NCBI GenBank assembly: GCA_001804045.1
Contig: MHFD01000045.1
Span: 26,700-32,264 of the forward strand
Direction: 5' to 3'
Source of the DNA: Omnitrophica bacterium RBG_13_46_9
GTDB taxonomy: Bacteria > Omnitrophota > Gorgyraeia > JABMRN01 > RBG-13-46-9
DNA length: 5,565 bases
Both the position numbers and the translations under genes were made by a program. The stretch's first letter is position 1. The number at the start of each line of letters is the position of its first letter. Shown here one piece after another: positions 1 through 5,565 of the stretch. The notes under the pieces are model-generated. The model ran no database searches, was not told the DNA's origin, and worked only from the letters and a program-made list of their open reading frames with translations.

Positions 1-740
1 CTATTTACGGAGAAGGCGCCTATCGCTGCGGTACCTGCGGACCCGTTTCTCCTTCTTTGCGTACCGAAGAACAACTTAAGAAAAAAGAATGGGAACATAG
101 GTGCCCACATTGCGGAAGCGCCGTTTTGTCCTTACCGACGACCGAAGATAAGCGACTCCTGGCGACGTCCGTCTACGCTATCACAAAAAAAGACCAGGAA
201 GAGCTTTCACTTAACATAGGTATGAGTTATCGCATACCTACCGTCGCGCTGCGTTTTTTCAACGTCTACGGACCGCGGCAGGCGCTTTCAAATCCTTATA
301 CGGGCGCGTGCGCAATCTTCTCCTCGAGGATCAAGAATAATAAGGCCCCCCTTATATATGAGGATGGCCTGCAGACAAGAGACTTCATCGACGTAAGCGA
401 TATAGTAGAGGCCTCTATTTTGGCCATGAGCAGTGACAGGGCCGATTATGGTTTTTTCAATGTCGGTACCGGCAGGCCCGTGGCCATAAAAGAAGTGGCG
501 GAGTCGCTTATCGGTCTATATGGAAGTAAGGTAAAACCGAAAATCGCCAATCTCTATCGCGCGGGCGATGTAAGGCATTGCTACGCCGATACGGAAAAGA
601 TAAAAAAAATAGGTTTCTCCCCTCGGATAGGGCTCAAAGAGGGTTTAAAAAATCTGGTCGAATGGGGGAAGACCGAAAAAGCTGTGGATAAAACGGACAA
701 AGCGAATCTGGAGCTCGAGAGAAGAAAGCTTACTTTGTGA
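1..740 (+). CDS. NAD-dependent sugar-nucleotide epimerase/dehydratase (extended SDR), 5'-truncated, with zinc-ribbon-like insert
   Basis: The gene enters from the left edge, and its frame is open from base 3, so the TTG at 57 is only an internal Leu codon. About 245 residues are visible. The missing part should hold the Rossmann GxxGxxG NAD site. Seen: IYGEG at the edge, the catalytic pair YAITK (Tyr at 174-176, Lys at 186-188), then FFNVYGPRQ, SNPYTG, a TRDFIDVSDIV block and NVGTGRP, all typical of UDP-glucose 4-epimerase or dTDP-glucose dehydratase-like enzymes. Between IYGEG and the catalytic Tyr lie two CxxC pairs (Cys codons at 27, 36, 102 and 111), suggesting a bound metal. From memory, dTDP-L-rhamnose 4-epimerase (WbiB)-like proteins share this layout, so a 6-deoxysugar epimerase is possible, but the substrate cannot be fixed here. 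The C-terminus ends in a charged Lys/Glu-rich tail after the usual LVEWG. It likely acts in the cytosol, supplying a nucleotide sugar to the transferases downstream. Confidence 0.9.
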   Translation, partial: IYGEGAYRCGTCGPVSPSLRTEEQLKKKEWEHRCPHCGSAVLSLPTTEDKRLLATSVYAITKKDQEELSLNIGMSYRIPTVALRFFNVYGPRQALSNPYTGACAIFSSRIKNNKAPLIYEDGLQTRDFIDVSDIVEASILAMSSDRADYGFFNVGTGRPVAIKEVAESLIGLYGSKVKPKIANLYRAGDVRHCYADTEKIKKIGFSPRIGLKEGLKNLVEWGKTEKAVDKTDKANLELERRKLTL

Positions 741-780
741 ACCTTCCAGAAACCCGGGATCATTACGCGGGGGACCGGGA

Positions 781-786
781 AAAGGA
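781..786 (+). promoter_or_regulatory. Ribosome binding site for the GTG-started GT2 gene
   Basis: AAAGGA lies six bases before the GTG at 793. It supports that start, which is needed because the protein's first strand (CDIIIPVWNE) begins almost at once and no in-frame ATG lies nearby upstream. Confidence 0.6.
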
Positions 787-792
787 CGAATC

Positions 793-1836
793 GTGAATAA
801 ATGCGATATTATTATACCTGTTTGGAATGAGCTCGAATCGACAAAAGAGTGCATCAATAGGTTAAAAGAATCTACTAGCTATCCTTACAGGCTGATAGTT
901 ATCGACAACGGCAGTCTAAAACCTACAGGCGATTACCTGGAGTCCCTGAAAACCGTTTTTCCCGAACTTCTGCTTATAAAAAACAGCGTCAACCTGGGGT
1001 TTGTGAAGGCTGTCAACCAGGGTATTGTTTCCTCCGATAGCCCCCATATTTGTATTTTGAATAACGACGCTTACGTGACGCAGGACTGGCTCACCCTTTT
1101 GATGGACGCCGTTCTCTCCGGTCCGGGGAATATCGGTATGGCAAACCCTACCAGTAATGTATTTGGCAGGGATTCCGCCGACGGCGAAAAATACGAGTGG
1201 CAGGAGCTGGACTGCTGCAAGGGTTTCTGTATGTTAATAAAACGGGAGGTAGTCGATAGGATAGGCCTGTTCGATGAGATCTACGGAATGGGCTATTTTG
1301 AGGAAAAAGATTTCTCAAGAAGGGCTATAGAGGCCGGTTATATTTGTATAAGATCAAAGGCATCATTCGTATTTCATAAGGACAGGCTGAGTTTTGGCAA
1401 GATAGAGGGAAGAGACGAAATTTTTACGAAAAACGAAGCGATTTATAACAAACGATGGGGCAGGCCTTTAAACATAGCGTTTATGGTTAAGAAAAAAGAC
1501 GATTTAAAGGGAGGTCAGTCGCTGATATACGAACTTCTTAGAAGGGGGCATTGCGTGAACATCTTTTCGACCAAACGCGAATATCTAGATGGTCTCAAAG
1601 ATCACATACAGATAAGGTTTATCCGGGCCGGAAACCTGCTTTTTGAGAATCAGGTCCTTTTTAAATTATGGGAGAGGTTGCGCAAGAAGCGCATAGAGAT
1701 TATCGTTACCAAAGAGAAAAGCACTAAAAAGTTTTTTGATATGTTTAAGTTTGTGCACCGCGCCGATGTGCCTGATAGCTATGATGAGGTAGTCAGGCTT
1801 TGTGAGATAAAATCGCGACAGGGTCGTGATTGGTGA
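793..1836 (+). CDS. GT2 family glycosyltransferase (rhamnosyltransferase-like) with extra C-terminal GT-B-like half domain
   Basis: A cytosolic inverting transferase expected to move a sugar from a nucleotide donor to a glycan or lipid-linked acceptor. The GT-A domain fills residues 1-220: the first strand IIIPVWNE (6-13), VIDNGS (36-41), the metal-binding region NND (90-92, in place of a classical DxD), a GFCMLIKR block (144-151), FEEKD (169-173, the acidic region near the catalytic base), and the FVFHKD histidine (195). This order matches the WcaE/rhamnosyltransferase type of GT2. Residues 225-347 are additional: LNIAFMV followed by GGQSLIYELLRRGHCVNIFS resembles the first strand and helix of GT4/GT-B enzymes (the GG and GH hallmarks at 240-241 and 252-253), but the chain stops after about 120 residues with no GT-B donor-binding half. 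The GTG start is supported by an SD sequence. It ends 22 bases before the next gene. The acceptor and sugar are unknown. Confidence 0.9.
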   Translation: MNKCDIIIPVWNELESTKECINRLKESTSYPYRLIVIDNGSLKPTGDYLESLKTVFPELLLIKNSVNLGFVKAVNQGIVSSDSPHICILNNDAYVTQDWLTLLMDAVLSGPGNIGMANPTSNVFGRDSADGEKYEWQELDCCKGFCMLIKREVVDRIGLFDEIYGMGYFEEKDFSRRAIEAGYICIRSKASFVFHKDRLSFGKIEGRDEIFTKNEAIYNKRWGRPLNIAFMVKKKDDLKGGQSLIYELLRRGHCVNIFSTKREYLDGLKDHIQIRFIRAGNLLFENQVLFKLWERLRKKRIEIIVTKEKSTKKFFDMFKFVHRADVPDSYDEVVRLCEIKSRQGRDW

Positions 1837-1846
1837 GGATGAAACG

Positions 1847-1852
1847 AGGAGG
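1847..1852 (+). promoter_or_regulatory. Strong ribosome binding site fixing the start of the DPM1-like gene
   Basis: A perfect AGGAGG stands six bases before the ATG at 1859. It favours this ATG over the in-frame GTG at 1826, which would overlap the previous gene by 11 bases and add an unconserved, charged stretch of 11 residues. Confidence 0.8.
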
Positions 1853-1858
1853 CGTGTC

Positions 1859-2554
1859 ATGACAGAGGGATGTTTATCGGTTGTTATGCCTGTCTATAAC
1901 GAAAAGAATACCATCTCGGCCATTGTGGCCAAGGTATTAAGGCTTGATATATTAAAAGAACTTATTATTGTCGATGACTGTTCTACGGACGGAACAAGCG
2001 ATTTTCTGAGAAGAGAGGACTTCGGGCCGAAAGTCAAAAAGCTGTTCCATGATAAGAATATGGGCAAAGGAGGGGCGTTGCGGACGGGGTTTAAGGAAGC
2101 GACCGGAGAGATCATAGCTCCGCAGGACGCGGATCTGGAGTATGACCCAGGTGAGCTGAAGGCGTTGGCGGAGCCTATAAGAAACGGCGTTGCGGACGTT
2201 GTATACGGTTCTCGGCTTTGTGGAGGAAAACCGCAGCGCGCCTATATGTTCTGGCATAGGCTAGGGAATAGATTCCTGACATTGGTGGCCGATATATTAT
2301 ATAACACGACTCTGACCGATATTGAGACATGTTACAAAGTGTTCAGAGCGGATATATTAAAAAATCTTGATATAAAATCAAACGGTTTCTCCATAGAGCC
2401 CGAGCTTACGGCTAAATTTCTGAAAAAGAGACTGCGTGTCTACGAGATGCCGATATCTTATTATGGCAGGACCTACGAGGAAGGCAAGAAGATAACATGG
2501 AAACAGGGGTTTTCCGCCATAGCCGCGCTTCTCTGGTACAGATTTTTTGATTGA
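1859..2554 (+). CDS. DPM1-like GT2 glycosyltransferase (polyprenyl-phosphate sugar synthase type)
   Basis: Predicted to transfer a sugar from a nucleotide donor (GDP-mannose or UDP-glucose type) to a polyprenyl phosphate at the cytoplasmic membrane face, by analogy with dolichol-phosphate mannose synthase. With the ATG at 1859 the protein has 231 residues. Seen in order: VVMPVYNE (8-15), IIVDDCSTDGT (36-46), KNMGKGGALRTGF (66-78), the metal-binding QDADLEYDP (89-97, Asp90 and Asp92), ADVVYGSR (112-119), DIETCYKVFR (154-163), FSIEPELTAK (177-186) and the end block PISYYGRTYEEGKKI (198-212). The last three blocks are a strong signature of the bacterial DPM1-like group. There is no C-terminal transmembrane segment, so this is the soluble, single-domain form and not the GtrB type with membrane helices. 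The start is fixed by AGGAGG. The lipid-linked product would be the natural donor for the GT39-like protein at 4447, which is an inference from the pairing of families. Confidence 0.92.
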   Translation: MTEGCLSVVMPVYNEKNTISAIVAKVLRLDILKELIIVDDCSTDGTSDFLRREDFGPKVKKLFHDKNMGKGGALRTGFKEATGEIIAPQDADLEYDPGELKALAEPIRNGVADVVYGSRLCGGKPQRAYMFWHRLGNRFLTLVADILYNTTLTDIETCYKVFRADILKNLDIKSNGFSIEPELTAKFLKKRLRVYEMPISYYGRTYEEGKKITWKQGFSAIAALLWYRFFD

Positions 2555-2578
2555 TGATTTGTGGTTTATATTGATCAC

Positions 2579-2585
2579 AGGGAAG
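2579..2585 (+). promoter_or_regulatory. Ribosome binding site for the radical SAM gene
   Basis: AGGGAAG lies ten bases before the ATG at 2596. It is a moderate SD match at the long end of normal spacing, within the 41-base gap after the DPM1-like gene. Confidence 0.45.
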
Positions 2586-2595
2586 TCCTATAAGA

Positions 2596-3978
2596 ATGAA
2601 AGTTCTATTAGTAAAACCCTATAGCGTAAGCGACCATATACAACCGCCTCTCGGCCTTGGTTATCTTGCGTCCGCGATAAGGCCTGACCACGATGTAGAG
2701 ATTTTGGACTGTATCAAAGATAAGATAGGGCCGCACGCTCTCATCAAAGCCGTGGAAAGAGCCAAGCCCGATGTCGTGGGTATTCAGTGTTACAGCACCG
2801 ATATCTTTAGGATTAAGTTTATATTGCAGACGCTGAAAAGCTATTCAGTTAAAACAGTTTTAGGCGGTCCGCACCCTTCGGCTGTCCCCCGGGAGACCAT
2901 GGAGTTCTTCGGGGAGAGCCTTGATTATCTGTTTCACGGTGAGGCCGAAGTCGGATTCAAAAGACTCTTGGACAAGCTGGGCGGTTGGTCCGGCGAAGAC
3001 TACGCGGCTATACCCGGTCTTGCATGGAGGAAAAGCGGAAAGGTCATCGTCAACGAGAAAAGTCTGGTGGAAGATATCGATAGCCTTGGAACGCCTGCCT
3101 GGGACCTTATAAAGCCGCATGAATACCCCGAATCTCAACACGGAGCATTTTTCAAAAAATTCCCGATAGCGCCTATCATCACGACACGGGGATGTCCTTA
3201 TTCGTGCACCTTTTGTGCCGGAAACCTTATTTCAGGCAAAAGATTGAGAAAGAGAAGCGTGCGCAGTATACTTAGCGAGATCAAAATGCTTTATGATAAA
3301 TTCGGCATCAGAGAGATCCATATAGTCGATGATAATTTTACTATGGACAGGGGTTTTGCGACCGAATTCTTGATTAATTTGAAGAAGATGAACCTGGATA
3401 TCAGCTGGGCGGTGCCAAACGGCGTCAGGATAGATGCCCTGAACGATGAGATGCTCGATCTCATGAAAGAGACGGGGCTTTATCTTGTCTCGATGGGCAT
3501 AGAATCCGGTTCCGACAGGATATTGAGACTTATGAAGAAAGGCACGACTGTCGATAAGATAAGGCGCTCAGTAGCGATGATAAGAAAACACAAAATAGAC
3601 ATAGCCGGTTTCTTTATAATCGGTTTTCCCGGAGAGACCATTGAGGAGATAAGAAAGACCATTCGCTTTTCCCTTGAACTAGACCTATTACGGGCGAACT
3701 TCTTTACATATCTGCCCTTCCCCGGCACCGAAAGCTATAATGAGTTAAAACGGACAGGCAAGTTGGACGACATAAGATTCGAGAAATTCTCTTTCATGAA
3801 CGCCTCATATTCCCCCGAAGGGATAGACGTGAACGTCCTGAAACGGCTGCAGAGAAAGGCGTTCCTCGCTTTTTTCCTGAGGCCCAGAATTTTATTAAGG
3901 AACATTATGCAGATCAAATCCTTCAGACATTTTAGATTTTTATTCGGCAGATTTTACAGATGGGTAATATTACAATAA
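2596..3978 (+). CDS. B12-binding-domain radical SAM enzyme
   Basis: A 460-residue protein with an N-terminal cobalamin-binding Rossmann-like domain (about 1-150) and a radical SAM TIM-barrel domain (about 190-400). Seen: MKVLLVKPY, then PPLGLGYLAS (17-26) and GGPHPS (90-95), typical of B12-type radical SAM proteins. The iron-sulfur motif is C200-x3-C204-x2-C207 within TTRGCPYSCTFC. Later blocks are VDDNF (244-248), GIESGSD (301-307) and GFFIIGFPGET (338-348), all usual in this group. The MetH-type DxHxxG cobalamin motif is absent, as in many members, so any bound cobalamin would lack the protein His ligand. The C-terminal 50 residues are rich in Arg, Phe and Ile with an RPRILLRNI element, a tail that may touch the membrane. 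Known members methylate unactivated carbons or perform cyclisations and other rearrangements. In this locus a lipid, sugar or glycan target is plausible, but the substrate cannot be read from sequence. Confidence 0.93.
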   Translation: MKVLLVKPYSVSDHIQPPLGLGYLASAIRPDHDVEILDCIKDKIGPHALIKAVERAKPDVVGIQCYSTDIFRIKFILQTLKSYSVKTVLGGPHPSAVPRETMEFFGESLDYLFHGEAEVGFKRLLDKLGGWSGEDYAAIPGLAWRKSGKVIVNEKSLVEDIDSLGTPAWDLIKPHEYPESQHGAFFKKFPIAPIITTRGCPYSCTFCAGNLISGKRLRKRSVRSILSEIKMLYDKFGIREIHIVDDNFTMDRGFATEFLINLKKMNLDISWAVPNGVRIDALNDEMLDLMKETGLYLVSMGIESGSDRILRLMKKGTTVDKIRRSVAMIRKHKIDIAGFFIIGFPGETIEEIRKTIRFSLELDLLRANFFTYLPFPGTESYNELKRTGKLDDIRFEKFSFMNASYSPEGIDVNVLKRLQRKAFLAFFLRPRILLRNIMQIKSFRHFRFLFGRFYRWVILQ

Positions 3979-4364
3979 GGTCGCTAGAGGTTATTATCAC
4001 AGTCTGGATTATCCTGTGGGTCAATTTTATGGGCCGCGACCTGTATAGGAAAAAGTACCTGGATGAATATAGGATTCTTGTCAAATGCACCTCCGAGGAG
4101 AAGCGCGCCAGGACTTACGGGGAGCATTTCTATGAATTCCTTAGATTTGCCAAAACTCACGTTCCCGGGAGCGCCTCTTACGGATTTGCGGGCGTGGAGG
4201 ACTTCTCTCTTGCTTCAAGGAGGGGGATATATTACCTGTATCCATGCCTGAAAAAGCAAAACCCGGATTATGTCCTTGCTTACGGAATCCCGGGATTTGA
4301 AAAAGACGGTTTTAGTGTTTATGCAAGACTCGATAATACGCGGTTTATCTTGAAAAGAGAATAA
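3960..4364 (+). CDS. Small protein of unknown function with one N-terminal membrane segment
   Basis: A 134-residue protein that I cannot assign to a named family. It starts at the first ATG after an in-frame stop (3933-3935) and overlaps the radical SAM gene by 19 bases, suggesting translational coupling; no clear SD precedes it. Residues about 8-24 (LEVIITVWIILWVNFM) form one hydrophobic segment. A later ATG at 4029 would remove most of it, so the first ATG is preferred. The rest is a soluble domain with FLRFAKTHVPGSASYGF, then RRGIYYLYPCLKKQNPDYVLAYG, and a C-terminal ARLDNTRFILKRE. The phrases 'VPxxAxxxF', 'YYLYP' and 'PDYVL' resemble domains I recall beside or within GT39/PMT-type membrane transferases, including the one encoded 82 bases downstream. 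A partner role for that enzyme is therefore possible. Basic residues just after the hydrophobic segment leave its orientation uncertain. Confidence 0.75.
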   Translation: MGNITIRSLEVIITVWIILWVNFMGRDLYRKKYLDEYRILVKCTSEEKRARTYGEHFYEFLRFAKTHVPGSASYGFAGVEDFSLASRRGIYYLYPCLKKQNPDYVLAYGIPGFEKDGFSVYARLDNTRFILKRE

Positions 4365-4446
4365 CGCCTATTTCGGACATAAGGTATGGAGAAATACAGA
4401 GACCACAAAGATTATATCTTTTGGAAAGATTGCATATATTAATGCC
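4365..4446 (+). other. 82-base gap between the small membrane protein gene and the GT39-like gene
   Basis: This is the longest gap in the window. It holds no clear terminator hairpin and no well-spaced -35/-10 pair, although TATATT at 4435-4440 is -10-like. An 18-codon reading frame (4386-4442) ends in a TAATG overlap a few bases before the next gene's ATG. The GGAAAG at 4423-4428 is too far from that ATG (18 bases) to be a normal SD. The downstream gene's frame is also open across the whole gap but contains no ATG, GTG or TTG there. Confidence 0.5.
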
Positions 4447-5565
4447 ATGCGAGATATTGTTTTGTTTATACTGTGTATTGTCGTAACCGCCGGTATCGGA
4501 TGGAGCGTTCTTGAGGCTCTATCCGGCCGTAAAGAGGCCGGCGATATTTCCGTTATCGAAAAAGCAGGACTCTCTTATCTTTTTGGTTTTGGTATTATAA
4601 CAACGCAGATGTTTATAATGAGTCTTTTTAAGCTTGGCTATACGCGATTCAGCGTTCTGATCCCATGGGCGTTTGCGGTACCGGCGATAGCCATCACGGC
4701 TTTAAAGGGCGGGAAGGGGCGCCGTATTATCGGACAAAGAGGCAAAGATAAGCCTGTTTCAAGGGGCCTTTATGCGCGTGAGATAATCCTGATATGCCTC
4801 ATCGCCCTGCAAGCCCTCTATAATTTTTTTAGGGCCCTTATCAGGCCCATCGAGTCGTATGATGCCGTAGCAATATACGGGCTTAAATCGAAAATAATAT
4901 ATCTATCAGGAGGGATAAGCGCTGATTTTTTCCGAAACGTAGCCTCTAACTTCCACGGAGCCCACCCAGATTACCCTCTCTTGATACCCCTGGCCGAGAC
5001 ATGGGTATATACTTTTCTGGGCAGATTCGATGATCTTATAGTAAAGGCCATTTTCCCGCTCTTCTATCTTTCTTTTCTCCTTGTATTTTATGCTCTGGTA
5101 AAAAGAATAATAAAAAGGCGCGATATAGCTCTTCTCTTTACCTTCTTTCTCGCTTCCGTCAAACAGTTTTCGGATTATTCCACTATCGGTGTCGCGGACT
5201 TGGCGTTAGGCGTCTATTTTTCCGTCGGTGTATTCTATCTATATCTGTGGATGAGAAAAAGGGATGAGGCAAATTTTCTAGTTATCTCTTTAATCGCATC
5301 GATTATCTGTCTTTGGACAAAGAACGAAGGGACGCTTCTTGTCTCGATAATCCTATTCATGCTTATTCTGGACACAGCCATAAACGCAAGGGACATCAAA
5401 AAAGACGGGTCCGGTCTTGTATTTGGTTACGTCTTATCGGTCCTCGTTTTTGCAGCCGGCTGGAATATCTTTAAGAGCCGCCTGGGACTGGTAAACGAGA
5501 ATTTTAACCCGGCGATGCTAAAACCCTGCAATATCATACCCGGTCTAAGCAAGATACCGGCGGTA
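4447..5565 (+). CDS. GT39/ArnT/PMT-like polytopic membrane glycosyltransferase, 3'-truncated
   Basis: The frame is open from the ATG at 4447 to the window end, giving 373 residues of an incomplete protein. It is rich in hydrophobic segments, at about residues 4-22, 42-62, 68-86, 112-128, 196-217, 250-268, 278-290, 297-312 and 323-340. Between the fourth and fifth segments lies a predicted extracytoplasmic loop with PIESYDAVAIYGLKSK (Asp139) and HPDYPLLIPL (173-182). TKNEG (291-295) follows a later helix. An acidic residue in this first large loop and the HPDYPLL block fit the GT-C fold of PMT/ArnT-like enzymes, which use polyprenyl-phosphate sugars on the outer membrane face. The DPM1-like gene upstream would supply such a donor. 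No good SD precedes the start. ATG 4447 is chosen because no other standard start codon lies in frame in the gap. Family assignment is good; acceptor and sugar are unknown. An O-antigen ligase or polymerase is less likely given these motifs. Confidence 0.85.
   Translation, partial: MRDIVLFILCIVVTAGIGWSVLEALSGRKEAGDISVIEKAGLSYLFGFGIITTQMFIMSLFKLGYTRFSVLIPWAFAVPAIAITALKGGKGRRIIGQRGKDKPVSRGLYAREIILICLIALQALYNFFRALIRPIESYDAVAIYGLKSKIIYLSGGISADFFRNVASNFHGAHPDYPLLIPLAETWVYTFLGRFDDLIVKAIFPLFYLSFLLVFYALVKRIIKRRDIALLFTFFLASVKQFSDYSTIGVADLALGVYFSVGVFYLYLWMRKRDEANFLVISLIASIICLWTKNEGTLLVSIILFMLILDTAINARDIKKDGSGLVFGYVLSVLVFAAGWNIFKSRLGLVNENFNPAMLKPCNIIPGLSKIPAV

Noticed and set aside
57..59. TTG as the start of the epimerase gene
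   Set aside because: The frame is open to the left edge and encodes the first CxxC pair and the IYGEG motif, so the gene begins outside the window.
741..792. CCCGG (753-757) and CCGGG (775-779) could pair into a hairpin after the epimerase gene
   Set aside because: The stem is only five pairs with a 17-base loop and no T-run follows, so it does not qualify as an intrinsic terminator.
1826..1858. GTG start giving an 11-residue extension of the DPM1-like protein
   Set aside because: AGGAGG lies inside this extension at ideal spacing for the ATG at 1859, and the extension resembles no family N-terminus.
1952..2257. Open frame of about 100 codons on the - strand within the DPM1-like gene
   Set aside because: It lies wholly opposite a strongly conserved gene, has no recognisable motif and no ribosome site, and is best explained as an antisense shadow.
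1940..2360. GATATATTA occurring three times in the DPM1-like gene
   Set aside because: Each copy encodes Asp-Ile-Leu in frame with common codons, so it is coding coincidence and not a repeat family.
2561..2580. TGTG...TCACA pattern resembling a CRP-type operator before the radical SAM gene
   Set aside because: The half-sites are ten bases apart instead of six and one is imperfect; there is no promoter beside it.

Overview
The window is a compact run of six genes, all on the + strand, for surface-polysaccharide or glycolipid assembly. Its start and end both cut through genes. GC content is moderate, and ATA (Ile) and AGA/AGG (Arg) codons are frequent. Sugar epimerases, GT2 transferases, B12-type radical SAM proteins and GT39-like membrane transferases are packed together, a pattern I associate with uncultivated bacteria of the Omnitrophota (former OP3) and related PVC-type lineages. 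That placement is an inference from style and recalled similarity; there is no rRNA or other marker gene here.

Layout: (1) 1-740, the C-terminal part of an NAD-dependent sugar-nucleotide epimerase/dehydratase (extended SDR) carrying an inserted four-cysteine zinc-ribbon-like element. (2) 793-1836, a rhamnosyltransferase-type GT2 glycosyltransferase with an extra C-terminal region resembling the first half of a GT-B fold. (3) 1859-2554, a soluble DPM1-like GT2 enzyme predicted to make a polyprenyl-phosphate sugar. (4) 2596-3978, a cobalamin-binding-domain radical SAM enzyme. (5) 3960-4364, a small protein of unknown function with one N-terminal membrane segment, overlapping gene 4. (6) 4447 to the window end, a polytopic GT39/ArnT/PMT-like glycosyltransferase, incomplete at its 3' end.

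The genes read as one likely transcription unit. The gaps are 52, 22 and 41 bases, then a 19-base overlap, then 82 bases, and I see no convincing terminator in any of them. A coherent, inferred scheme is that gene 1 makes a nucleotide sugar, gene 2 adds a sugar to a growing glycan in the cytoplasm, gene 3 loads a sugar onto a polyprenyl phosphate, and gene 6 uses that lipid-linked sugar on the outer face of the membrane. The radical SAM enzyme would modify a lipid or sugar by methylation or another radical reaction. The small protein between genes 4 and 6 is the least explained component.

No RNA genes, mobile elements, CRISPR arrays or long repeats were seen. There is no stretch of 300 bases or more without a gene.
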